A DNA stretch of 64,000 nt from Acanthopleuribacter pedis (GTDB taxonomy: Bacteria; Acidobacteriota; Holophagae; Acanthopleuribacterales; Acanthopleuribacteraceae), in the NCBI RefSeq assembly GCF_017377855.1, contig NZ_JAFREP010000006.1:310001-374000 (forward strand), written 5' to 3'. Below, piece by piece: positions 16,366 through 27,600 of this stretch (its first letter is position 1; every line of letters begins with the position of its first letter). A program made the position numbers and the translations under genes. The notes beneath the pieces are model-generated. The model was not told where the DNA came from. It saw nothing but the letters and a program-made list of their open reading frames with translations, and searched no databases.

Positions 16366-18591
16366 CTAAGCGGCGATATGGCGGCCGGCAATCATGTGGC
16401 TAAAGCGTTGGAGCGCGGCCAGATAACCCTCAATCGTTTGCTGCTGGAAACGGGTCGCGTCGTAATTCAGGGCCAGGTGGAATGCGTCTTTTTTGGTGCG
16501 GTAGGCGATCAGGGCCAGATCGATGTCGCCGAAGAAGTCGTCCTTGAAATCGGTGCGGTTGGTGAACAACACGTTCGGGGTTGCGGTGTGCGCGGGCAAA
16601 CTGTCCTGATAGCGCCAGCCGGAGCGGGTCGCGGTGATCACCTGATTCAGCAAATCCTCCACGTCCAACGCACCGCTGAGGTCGACACGAACCGGCATCA
16701 CCTTGTCGGCCATCGCCAAGCCGGTGGTAAAGGACTGCTGTTTGGTCAATTGGAACAGGAACACCTTAAACAGGGTGTGGCAGACGATCCACACGGTGGT
16801 GTCTTTTTCGGTGGCCCAGTTGCGCAAACCCGCGAAGATGCTGTCGGGGAAATGCACATCGACCTTGCCACGTCCCTGGGTGCCGGCTACCGCGTTTTGC
16901 GGCAGGCGCAGCGGTGCAGGCGTATCCTGCAACACCTTTTCCCAAAAGGCTTTGCCTTCGGCGTCGGCGGGATCTTCCCAGCAGTTGGTTTTGAAGACCT
17001 CCATCAGCGCCGGACGCACGGTTTCTAAATCCGAGGGGCGGTCGGTGAGACTGTCGAACAACAGGGGTTTGGTGATTTTGCCGAAGGAGATCAACTGATC
17101 CGGGGTCAAACCCTTGGAGACCAGGTAGGAAATGCCCCACAGGCTGAAGCCGTACAGGCTGATAAAGGTCGAATTACCAATGCTTTGGTACATGTACTTG
17201 GCCCAATCCATGGCTTCTTCCCAATTCATGCCGGCGTGGCTCCAGGAATAACCGGCGCCTTTGAGGTCAAATTCGGCGTGACGTCGGTGAATCGGTGCCG
17301 AGGTATCGTGGAAGTAAAGCTGCACGTTGAAAAAGGTGGGCGCGGCTTCTTCAATAAAATGAATGGTGTTGAGGATGGTTTCCTTGCTTTCGCCGGGGAA
17401 CCCGCAAATCAGCGAGGCGTAGGACATAATGCCACGCCGTTTCAGTTGGCTAATGCCCCATTTATAACGGTCAACATCGGCGCGTTTGTTCATAATTTTG
17501 AGAATGGTGGGGTCGCCCGATTCAATGCCGAGCAACACGCCGACGCAACCGCTGTCGGCCATCAGGTCGATGGCTTCCTCGTCGACGTTGGCGACGCGCA
17601 GGAAAGAAACCCAGCGAAAGTTGAACTGGTTCTCGATCATCATGCGCAGCAGTTTCTTAAAGCGGGGAAGGGGTACGTTGAAGGTGTCGTCGATGAACAC
17701 CAAATCGGTGGTGCCGATCTCGTGCAAATAGGTGAGCTGGGTTTGGATCGCCTCAATGTCGTTGACCACGTGGGGGCCGGCCAAAACCGGGTACTGGCAA
17801 AAGGAGCAGGAATAGGGACAACTGCGCGCGGTGCGCAGATAGGTCAGCGGGCGCAAGGCGTTGGGATCAAAGGTGGTCCAGTCGACGATGTTGCTGTTGA
17901 GATCGTTGTTTTCGATTTTGCGTTCGGTGGGGCTGAAGGATTCGTCGTCGGCTCGGTAGGCAAGGTTGTTGACACCCGCCAGGTCGTTGCCGTCGCGCAG
18001 GGCGACCAGCGTTTGGTACAGTGTTTCTTCGCCCTGGGAATCAATGATGTACACATCGCCGCCGGTTTCCTTGAGTACAAAAGACAAGGTTTCCCAATCG
18101 TTTTGCAGGTCGGCGTGAACGTTGTAGATGTGGGGGCCGCCGATGATGATTTGGGTGTCGGGCGCGTGTTCGCGGATAAAGGCCACGATTTCCCGGATCG
18201 GGCTGTTGTCGATGTAAAAGGTGGTGGTGATGGCGACGGTGCGTGGTTTGCCCGCCAAGAGCGCCGCGAACTTGGCTTGGTCGCGGTTGAAAAAGTTCAC
18301 CAGGTCCACGTTGAGCCCGCGTGTGTTGAGGTAGCTGCACAGGTAGTGTGCACCCAACGCGGGTGCCTCGAACACGTTGAGTTTGGGATCGTTGCCGGTG
18401 GCCTCCACAATCATGTCGTTGAGTACTTCCATAAAAGTGACGCGCCGGCCGTCCTGTAGGATCGAGTTGGTTTTTACCTCGTGGTAGCCGCCGGCGCGGT
18501 GTTCAGTCGCCTTTTGGCGCGCCGAGAAGTCGTTAAAATCAATGTCGTTGTAACCGACAAGAATACAATCGAGTGGGGTCGAAGCGTTCAT
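16366..18591 (-). CDS. Second cobalamin-type radical SAM enzyme with condensation-domain lobe
   Basis: 741 residues; ATG at 18591 with GGAGGAGA upstream. The layout matches the enzyme at 8613-10934. There is a B12-binding-like N-terminal domain (LDCILVGYND; IIIGGPHIY). The radical SAM barrel has CPYSCSFC (Cys258, 262, 265), FIDDTFNVP, LLGIESGD and ICGFPGES. The C-terminal ~210 residues are clearly the second half of an NRPS condensation domain: FWEKVLQDTPAPLRLP, a helix with TLFKVFLFQLT, PVRVDL, TPNVLFTNR, FHLALNYDATRF and YLAALQRF. The HHxxxDG half is absent, so it cannot condense, but it could bind a loaded carrier protein. The gene sits between the C domain of one protein and the A-T-TE of the next, so it probably acts on a late intermediate. 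Methylation is the family's most common reaction; the substrate is unknown. Confidence 0.85.
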   Translation of the reverse strand: MNASTPLDCILVGYNDIDFNDFSARQKATEHRAGGYHEVKTNSILQDGRRVTFMEVLNDMIVEATGNDPKLNVFEAPALGAHYLCSYLNTRGLNVDLVNFFNRDQAKFAALLAGKPRTVAITTTFYIDNSPIREIVAFIREHAPDTQIIIGGPHIYNVHADLQNDWETLSFVLKETGGDVYIIDSQGEETLYQTLVALRDGNDLAGVNNLAYRADDESFSPTERKIENNDLNSNIVDWTTFDPNALRPLTYLRTARSCPYSCSFCQYPVLAGPHVVNDIEAIQTQLTYLHEIGTTDLVFIDDTFNVPLPRFKKLLRMMIENQFNFRWVSFLRVANVDEEAIDLMADSGCVGVLLGIESGDPTILKIMNKRADVDRYKWGISQLKRRGIMSYASLICGFPGESKETILNTIHFIEEAAPTFFNVQLYFHDTSAPIHRRHAEFDLKGAGYSWSHAGMNWEEAMDWAKYMYQSIGNSTFISLYGFSLWGISYLVSKGLTPDQLISFGKITKPLLFDSLTDRPSDLETVRPALMEVFKTNCWEDPADAEGKAFWEKVLQDTPAPLRLPQNAVAGTQGRGKVDVHFPDSIFAGLRNWATEKDTTVWIVCHTLFKVFLFQLTKQQSFTTGLAMADKVMPVRVDLSGALDVEDLLNQVITATRSGWRYQDSLPAHTATPNVLFTNRTDFKDDFFGDIDLALIAYRTKKDAFHLALNYDATRFQQQTIEGYLAALQRFSHMIAGRHIAA

Positions 18592-18606
18592 GGTCTCTCC
18601 TCCGAG

Positions 18607-21600
18607 CTAGTGCTTCTCGGTATGGGGTTCGCGCACAACCGCTTCCGCAATCCGAGCCAACGCGGTTAAATAACGCTTAATCGTCGAGGGTTTAAACAGG
18701 GCGGTATCGTACTCCATGGTGAAATGGAGTTGCCCCCCTTCTTCGAGGACATAGAGGGTGAGGTCAAATTTGGTTGTGTGGAAGCGCAGCGGGATTTCAC
18801 GTGCCTCGCGCAGAACGGTGGTACCGGCGCCGTCCGCGTCGGTCACCTTGCCGACCATGGCCACGTCCAAGCGCAGGTCGGCAAAACTTTGGAAGCCGTA
18901 AATCACGTTAAACAAGGTCTGTCGGTTGCCGTCGCGCTCGGGATTGAGGTCCGCGACCAGGAGATCGAGAGGGTAATTCTGATGATCGAAGGCACCGTTT
19001 ACGGTTTCGATCACCGACTCCAACAACTGCTCAAATTCCATGCCCGCGGTGAAGCGGGTGCGGATCGGCAACAGGTTCACAAAAAAGCCGATCAGGTTTT
19101 GCAAATCGGCGTGGCCGCGGTTGGCGAGTGCCATGCCGACCGAAAGGTCGTCGCGACCGGTGAGTTTGTAGAGGAACAGGTTCAGGACCGCCAGCACCAC
19201 GTTCGAAACCGTGGTGTGTTTGCGATTGGCCAACCGGTGCAGGCCGGCCAAGACCTCGGCCTCGACGCGGTGGTACACTGTATCGCCACGGAAGGCGGCG
19301 TCCAGGGTGGGCGCGAAATCGGTGGGCAGCTGAAGCGGCGGCGGTGGATCGGCCAACTGTTCCAGCCAGTAGGCCTTTTCCTTTTTAAAGGTTTGCCGCG
19401 ACTGCCATACCGCAAAGTCCTTGTACTGAATGCGCGGCGGATTGATCGGCGCGGGCACCCCGTGATCGTGGGCTTGGTAGCGCGACAGGATTTCCCGATA
19501 AATCACGTTCATCGACCAACCGTCACCGATGACGTGGTTGATGTTGAGCAAAAGCACCGCGCGTCCCTCTGCCAAGTACAGCAGCGCCACGCGCAGCAGC
19601 GGTGGGGAGGCTAGGTCGAAGGGTTGGTGGGCGTCTTTTTCGCAATATGCGCGCGCCGCCGCCTCGCCGTCCTCCGCCTCACGCAAATCGACCTCGCGGA
19701 TGTTAAAAACCGAGGGCGGGGCGATTTTTTGGCGCGGTTCGCCGTCCACCACGATGAACCCGGTGCGCAAGGCCTCGTGGCGGTGGACCATGTCGGTCAG
19801 TGCTTTTTTGAGGGCGTCGGCATTGAGCCCGCGTTCGAAGACAAACGCCTTGGGCATGTTGTAGGCCGTGGTCGCGCCGGCGCCGCCCATCATTTGCAGC
19901 GACCACAACCGTTTTTGCGCGTGAGACAACACGTAATCTTCTTGCGGCGCCACCGGTTCAATGCCGATGTATTCGCTTTTTTCGGTGGTATGAACCAGTT
20001 CCGCCAACCTGGCCGGGGTCGGCTTCTCAAAAAACGCCCGCAGGGGAACCTGAACCTGGCGGCGGCGATGGATTTGTGCCAATACCTGCATGGCAACCAG
20101 GCTGTGGCCGCCCAATGCGAAGAAATCATCGTTGCGGCCGACGCGTTCCACGCCCAGGACCTCCGACCAGAGGGTGGTGATGTCCTGTTCCAGCGCATCC
20201 ACCGGCGCTTCAAAGGGGCGTTCCGTCGCCGTGATGCCGGGCAAGGCCGCGCTGTCGACTTTGCCGTTGACGGTGAGCGGCAAGGCGGCCAAGGGGATCA
20301 GGTGCGCGGGCACCATGTAATCGGGCAGGGTTTTGCCGAGTTGGTCGCGCAAACCCTGGAGCGAATCACCGGCGTGCGCCGGCACGACCCAGGCGACCAA
20401 GGAGGGCCCCAATTGCGGATCCTGCAAACAGGCCACGTGGGCTTGGCGCACGTTGGCCAACGCGGTCAGGCGCGCTTGAATTTCGCCCAACTCAATGCGG
20501 TAACCCCGCACCTTGACCTGATCGTCGCGGCGGCCCAGGTACAGCAGTTCGCCGTCGTCGCGGCGGCGCACCCAATCGCCGGTTTTGTACAAGCGGGTGC
20601 CGCCCGCGTGGGGGATAAACCGTTCGGCGGTTAAATCCGCCCGTCCCCAATAGCCGCGCGCCAAACCCTTGCCGCCCAAATACAGCTCACCTGGCATATC
20701 AAAGAGGGTCGGACGCTGCCAACGGTCCAACACGTGCGTGCTCATGTCGGGCATGGCGTTGCCGATGGTGATTTCCTCGTCCTCGGCGCCAATGCTTTTG
20801 ATCACACAACCCACCGTGGCCTCGGTTGGGCCGTACTCGTTGAAAATCGCCATCCTCGGATTCAGCCTGCGCAGGGTGGCCACGTGGCGGTTGAGCAGGG
20901 CCTCGCCGCCGACAATGGCGCGTTTCACCGGGCTGCTCTGGATCGGCAAGTGATCCAGCAAGGCGATGTGGGACGGGGTCAGCTTGACGCTGTCGATGCC
21001 GTGCGCGCCGGACAGGGTTTCGGTCAAAATGTCGTTGAGCGGTTGCTTCGCATCGAACAGGTGCAGCCGCTCGCCGCGCAGCAGCGGCAGGAATAAACTG
21101 CTCAGGGTGAGGTCGAAGGCAATCGAGGAATACAACCCGAAACAACCGCCGCCTTCGGCAAAGTACAGCGCCGCGGCGTGCGTCAGGTAATGGTGCAGGT
21201 TGGCGTGGCTCATGGCACAACCCTTGGGTTTGCCGGTGGAGCCGGAGGTAAACAACACATAGGCCAAAGCATGACCGTCGACGCGAGGTAAAGCCGCGTC
21301 GCGCTCCGGCAGGCCGTGGGTGACGTCCATACAAGGGGTTTCGGGCAGGCGTTCGCGCAAACCCGGCTCGCTGAGCACCAAACGGCAACCGGCCTCGGCG
21401 GTGATCAGGTGCAGGCGTTGGTCGGGATTGGTCGGTTCCATCGGCACAAAGGCGGCACCGGCTTTAAGCACGGCCAAAATCGCCGTCATCAGATGGGGCG
21501 CGCGATTCAGCAGCACGCCGACGCGATCTTCAGGTTGAATGCCGTGTTCGGCGACGAGGAAGCGGGCCATCCGCTCGGCGGCGCGGTCCAATTCGGCCGC

Positions 21601-24600
21601 GCCGATGGTGGTGCCGTTGTGAGAAAGCACCGGCGATTGGGGATTTTTGGCGACGCGCGCGTCCCAAAGATCGAGTACGTTGGTGTTGCGTTCAGCGACG
21701 GTTGTCTCGATGGGTTCCGTCTGGGCGGGTGCGCCATCGAGCGTTATCAACGGGTGTTGCGGCTCGGCCAAGACCGCGTTGAGCGCGACCCGGTAGTGCT
21801 CGGCGACGGCGCGTAGCCGGTCCTCGTCAAACCGTTTGCGGTTAAACGTGATGCGCAACTGGAGCTTTTCGCCGGGGATGAAGATCAGGTTGAAATCGTA
21901 ATGGGTGTGGTCGTGTACCTGCAGATCGCTGACGGTGAGCGGATCGCTGTTGTCCTTTACCTGCTGGGCGGGTGGGTAGTTTTCGAAAATGAGCAGGTGG
22001 TCGAAGGTATCGCGGCCTAGCGGCGAAAGCACCTGTAACTCGGCCAAGGGCAGGTAGTGGTAGGGTTCCGCGGCCAGAGCGTCGCGTTGAACGCGGCCGA
22101 CCAGATCGGCGAAGGTCTCGTCGCGGTGGACCTGGACGCGCACTGGCACCGCGTTGATGAACAAGCCGATCATTTGATCGGCGCCGTCGAGGTGGGGCGG
22201 GCGCCCGGAAACAACCGCGCCAAAGCAGACATCGTCGCGGTCGTTGAAGCGGGCCAGCAGGAAGGCCCACAACGCTTGGCACATCACCGCGGTGGTGGCG
22301 CTCTGGGCCGCGGCCATGGCGCGCACCGCGTGCAGCGGAGCCAGGTCCAAGGTGAATTCGCCAAGGTCGTAACCGGCGTCCGGTTCCGGCCGGCCCAGGG
22401 CGTTCATGCCCGTGCGTTGGTCGTGGCCGGCGAGGTGGCGCGTCCACCAGGCACAGGCCGCGGCTTTGTCCCAGCGGGTCAGCCAGGCCAGGTAATCGCG
22501 GTAGGGAGGCACCTCGGGCAGCGTCGCCTCCGTGCCTGACGCGGCCGCGTCCATCAACAAGCCGCACTGGTCGAAGAGGCGGCCCATGCACCAGCCGTCG
22601 AGCACGATGTGGTGGAAACGCCAAACGACCTGGTGGGTTTGTTCATCCAGACGAATGATGGTGAAACGCAGCAGGGGATCGCGTTCCAGGTCAAAGCCGC
22701 GACGGCGGTCTTTTTCGTAGAAGGCGTTGAGCTCGCTTGCTTGGTTCTCAAGGCCGCGCCAATCACGCACGTGAAACTCGGGATCCCGTTTCTTGAAAAC
22801 AACCTGACGCGGGGTGGTCACCTGGCGATGGAGGAAGGCGGTGCGCAAGACGGCGTGGTGATCACAGAGTTGGTGCCATGCATGGCGGAAGGCGTCGAGT
22901 GGGAAGGGGCCTTCGATGCGATAGCTCATTTGCAGGAAGTAGGCGTCGCTTCGGTTGTCGACGAGGGACTCGAACAGCAAACCTTGTTGCATCGGGGCGA
23001 GCGGTACGATGTCCTCGATGTCGGCGGCGTTCAGCGCGTTTTGGGTGAGCAGGTTTTGGTAGGCGGGCAGATCCAAGTCGCACGCCAGAAAATCACTGGG
23101 CGTTTTCTCCGCCTGTTCCCTGGCGCAGCAGAACCGCACCAGCAGGGCCAGTTCATCGCGCAGCGCGGTGAGCAGCGCGGTCATGGCCTCGGCCTCGTAG
23201 CGGCCGCGGTCATAGGTGAGGGTGAGCTTGAGTTTGCCGTTGACGACCAGGCCGCCGACTTCCAAGTCGTTGCCGCGGCGCAGGCCGACACCCATGTCGC
23301 GGCCGACCTGTTCGTCGGCGTCGGCGAGCGGCCCGTCCTCGCCGGGTGTGTCGAACACGCCGAGGTAGTTAAACGCCAACCAGGGTTTTTCCGCCGGGGT
23401 CATCGTGGCGGCCGTTTCTTCCGTGGCCAGGTAACGCAAAACACCGTAACCACCGCCCTTGTGGGGTACCGCGCGCAGATGTTCCTTCACCGTTTTGATT
23501 TGCGTGGCGAGGTCGCCCTCGGCAAGCTCGAGCAGGAACGGGAACATCGTGGTGAACCAGCCGATGGTGCGGTCGACCGGCGGGCCGTTGGGCAGGGTTT
23601 CGCGGCCGTGGCTTTCTAGCGTGATGCGGGTGCGGTGTTCGCCGAGGCGGCCGTGAAGCGCGCGGGCCAGGGCGGTGAGCAAGAGGTCGTTGATTTCGGT
23701 GTGGAAGGCCTTGTGACTGGGACCGAGCAAGTCGGCGGTGCGCTCAGGTGAAAGCGAAACGCCGGCTAAGGCTGAATCGCCGACGCGGTTGTCGCCCGCT
23801 ACTTTGGTCGTAGGTGGTGGCGCCGCTGTTGCGGCGGCCGTTGTTTCCCAATAGGTGCGTTCGGCGTGGAGGTCGGAATCGGCGGCGCGGCGCACCAGCG
23901 CCTCGGACCAGGTTTGGAAGGAGGCGGTTTTGGGACCGAGATCGGTCGCTTGGCCCCGTTCGGCTTGGCCGTACGCGGTGGTCAGGTCTTCCAACAGAAT
24001 GCGCCAAGAGACGCCGTCGACGATGAGGTGATGGGCGGCGAGCCAAAGCCGGTCCCCGTCGGGGAGGCGGTAGAGCACCGGGTTCCACAGCGGCCCCGCG
24101 CCGAGGTCAAAGGCCGCGCTCGCTTTTTCGCCGTGTTCGGCCATGGCCGCGGCGGGATCGGCGTGTTCGGCTGGATCCACCAGTTTGAGGTGCGGCGGTG
24201 CCAGGTCGGCATAGGCCTGTTGCACCGCGCTGTCACGCACGGTGAAGGTCAGTCGCAAGGCGTCGTGCCTGCACCACAGTGCATCGAGTGCCTGCTGGAG
24301 CAGTGCGGTGTCGAAGCGGGGTTTGCCTCGTAGCAACACCGATTGGTTGAAATGGTGGTGGTCGCGGTCCTGGTGCTGAAAGAACCACTGCTGAATCGGC
24401 GTGAGCGGCACCGTACCCTGGACCGGACCGGTTTCGGTTTGATCCGCTTGCGCCGTGAGCAGCGGGGCCAGGGCTGCCACGCTCGGGTTGGCGAACAGAT
24501 CGGCCACGTTCAAACGCAAGCCGTGGCGGCGCATGCGGCCCACCAACTGGATAGCGATGATGGAATCGCCGCCCATTTCAAAGTAGGCGTCGTGGCGGCC

Positions 24601-27600
24601 GACCCGCGCCACGCCCAGCAATTCGGCCAAGGCGTCGGCCAGCCATTGCTCCCGTTGGTTGCGCGGCGCCGCGTACGCGGTCCCGGTTTCGGTTTGCGCA
24701 AAGGGATCGGGCAATGCGTTGCGGTCGACTTTACCGTTGGCGTTCAGCGGGAATTGCGGCAGCACGACCAGGTAACCGGGGTGCATGTATTCGGGCAGGT
24801 GCGCGTTGAGGAAGGTGCGCACGGCGTCCAGGTCCTGAGCTTCCCCCGGCTGCCAGACCAACCAGGCACACAGGCGCAAGTGTCCGGCGGGGTTGCGGCG
24901 GGCGGCGACCAAGACGTCTTGCAGCGGCGCGTGGTCGCGCAAAGCGGCTTGTACCTCGCCCGGTTCAACGCGGAAACCGCGAATTTTTACCTGATCGTCG
25001 ACGCGACCCACGAACACCACGCGCCCGTCCGCTTGCTGACGCACCAAGTCGCCGGTGCGGTACAACCGTTCGCCCAGGGTGGTGCTGAAGGGGTGGGGCA
25101 CAAAACGAGCGGCGGTCAGGTCGGGTCGGCGCCAGTAACCGCGCGCCAAACCGTCGCCGCCGACGCAGAGTTCGCCGACCGCGCCCGGCGGCAACAGGTT
25201 GCCGTGGTCATCGAGAACCAGACAGGTGCTGTTGGCGATGGGCCGCCCAATGGGGATGACCGAGGCGCGACGTTCGGCGGCCATGGCTTCGAAGGTTGAA
25301 AAGGTCGTATTTTCGGTGGGGCCATACACGTGGGTCAGGTGGCAGAAAGGATAACGCTGCATGAAGCGCGTCATGTGCCCGGCCGAAACCGCCTCGCCGC
25401 CGGTCATCAGCGCGCGCAGGGCGGGCAGGTCGCCGACGGGTTGATCAACCAACTGCTTGAACAAACCGGTGGTGAGGAACAGGTGGGTGACGGCGTGGGC
25501 GCGTGCCGTTGCGGCGACTTCCTCCAGGGAGAAGGGCGCGGGTTTCATCAACACGACCGTGCCGCCGTTGAGCAGGGGACCCCAGATTTCCAGCGTCGTG
25601 GCGTCAAAGGCGGAAGCGGACAGGTGCAGGAACACTGTTTGCGGGGTGAGGTCGGTGTAGTCGGTGTTGCGTACCAGGCGTACCACCGCGCGTTGGTCGA
25701 CGGCCACGCCCTTGGGCCGACCGGTGGAACCGGAAGTAAACACAATGTAAGCCAAGCTGTTGGGCGAGACCGGCACCGTCACGGGATCCGCCGCCGTCTC
25801 GTGAGGCGCGTTGATCGCCACCAAACGCTCGGCGGCGACGGCTTGCGCCGGTGGGGCTGTTTGATCGTACAGCACCGGCTCGGCGCCGGTTTCCTCGAGG
25901 AGCAGCTTAAGGCGTTCCAGCGGGTAACCGGGATCGAGCGGGACGTAGGCGCCGCCCGCTTTGAGTACCGCCAACATGCCGACCACCATCGCGGGTGCCC
26001 GGCCGCAAAACAGACCGACGGGCTGATCGGGTCGCACCCCGCGTTCGATCAAATGGGCGGCCAAGCGGTTGGCGCGATCCGCGAGTTCGGCGTAACTCAT
26101 GCGCGTGTCGCCGCAAACCAGCGCCGTTTGGTTCGGATGGGCCGCGGCCGCGGCGTCGAACAAGGTCGCGATGTTGCTGTCGCGGGGATAGGGCCGGCTG
26201 GTGGCGTTCCAGATTTCGTTTTGCATGGCGCCGTGGTTCGGGTTGATTAGGGTCAAGCGGTCGAGGGCGTCGACGCCCGCGGCCAATTGCGCCAGCACCG
26301 TGTTGACCGCGTCGGAAAGCATGGTGACCGTGGTCGCATCGAACAAATCGGTGCTGTATTCAAAACTGCCGACCAGGCCGTCGTCGGCTCGCTCCAGCGC
26401 CAGGGTCAGGTCGAACTTGGCGGTGGTAACCGCCGTGCGCAGTGGTTCCAGGCTGAGGCCGTTCAGGTGTTCCTCGGCTTCCGGGGCATTGTGCAGCGCG
26501 AAGGCGACTTGGAAAAATGGATGGCGGGCCGGGTCCCGTTGGGGTGCGAGTTCGGTGACAATCTGTTCGAAGGGCAGGTCTTGGTGGCCGAAGGCGTCCA
26601 GGGTTTGGTCGCGGAAGCGGGCCAGCAGGTTGCTGAAACGACGGCTGCCCTTCATTTGGAAACGCAAGGGGACGGTGTTGATGAAAAAGCCGATAAGGGT
26701 TTCCAACTCGGGTCGATTGCGCCCCGCGACCGGGGTACCGATCACCAAGTCGTCCTGGCGTGCCACGCGGCCGAGCACCAGACCGTAGGCGGCGGCCAGC
26801 ACCATAAACAAGGTGGCTTCGTTTTCTTGGGCCAGGGACTCGAGACCGCGCGTGACCGTTTCGGGGACGGTCGCGCGCAGGACCGCACCGCGATGGGACG
26901 GGTGCGGCGGGCGCGGCCGATCCGTGGGCAGGTCCAAATCGCGGCTGTCGCCCAAGGTTTTGCGCCAGAAGGCGGTGTGTTCCGCGTAGCGTTCGCCGAC
27001 CAAGGTGGCCCGCTGCCACACGCTGAAGTCGCCGTATTGCAAGCCGAGTTCCGGTAGCGGGGAGGGTTCGCCCGCGACAAAGGCGTTGTAAAGGGAGGCG
27101 AGTTCCCGCGCGAACAGGCCCAACGACCAGCCGTCGCAGACCAGGTGGTGCAGGGTAAACAGCATCACCCATTCGTCCGTGCCCGTGTGCAGCAAGCGGA
27201 ACTGCAGCAAGGGACCGCGTTCCAAGTCGAACCGCAACGAACGCATTGCTTCGGCGTGGCGGGCCGCCTCGGTGTCGCTTGTTGCGTCGCGTAAATCGAC
27301 CAGCGGCAAGGCCACCGGTGCCGCCGGCTTCACCTCGGCGACGACCTGACCGTCGACCTCGCGAAAACAGGTGCGCAACACCTCGTGGCGGCGCACGATT
27401 TCGTCCAGCGCCGCGCCCAATGCATCGCGGTTGAGGTCACCGCGCAAACGCAAGGCGGTACACACGTTGTATACCGTGCTGTCCGGGTCGAGGCGGTGCA
27501 ACACCCACAACCGGTTCTGCGCGAAGGACAGCGGGGTGGGTGCCGCGGGATCGCGTGGCGCCAAGGTCGCGGTTTCCATCACCGGATCGGGCAATTCGTC

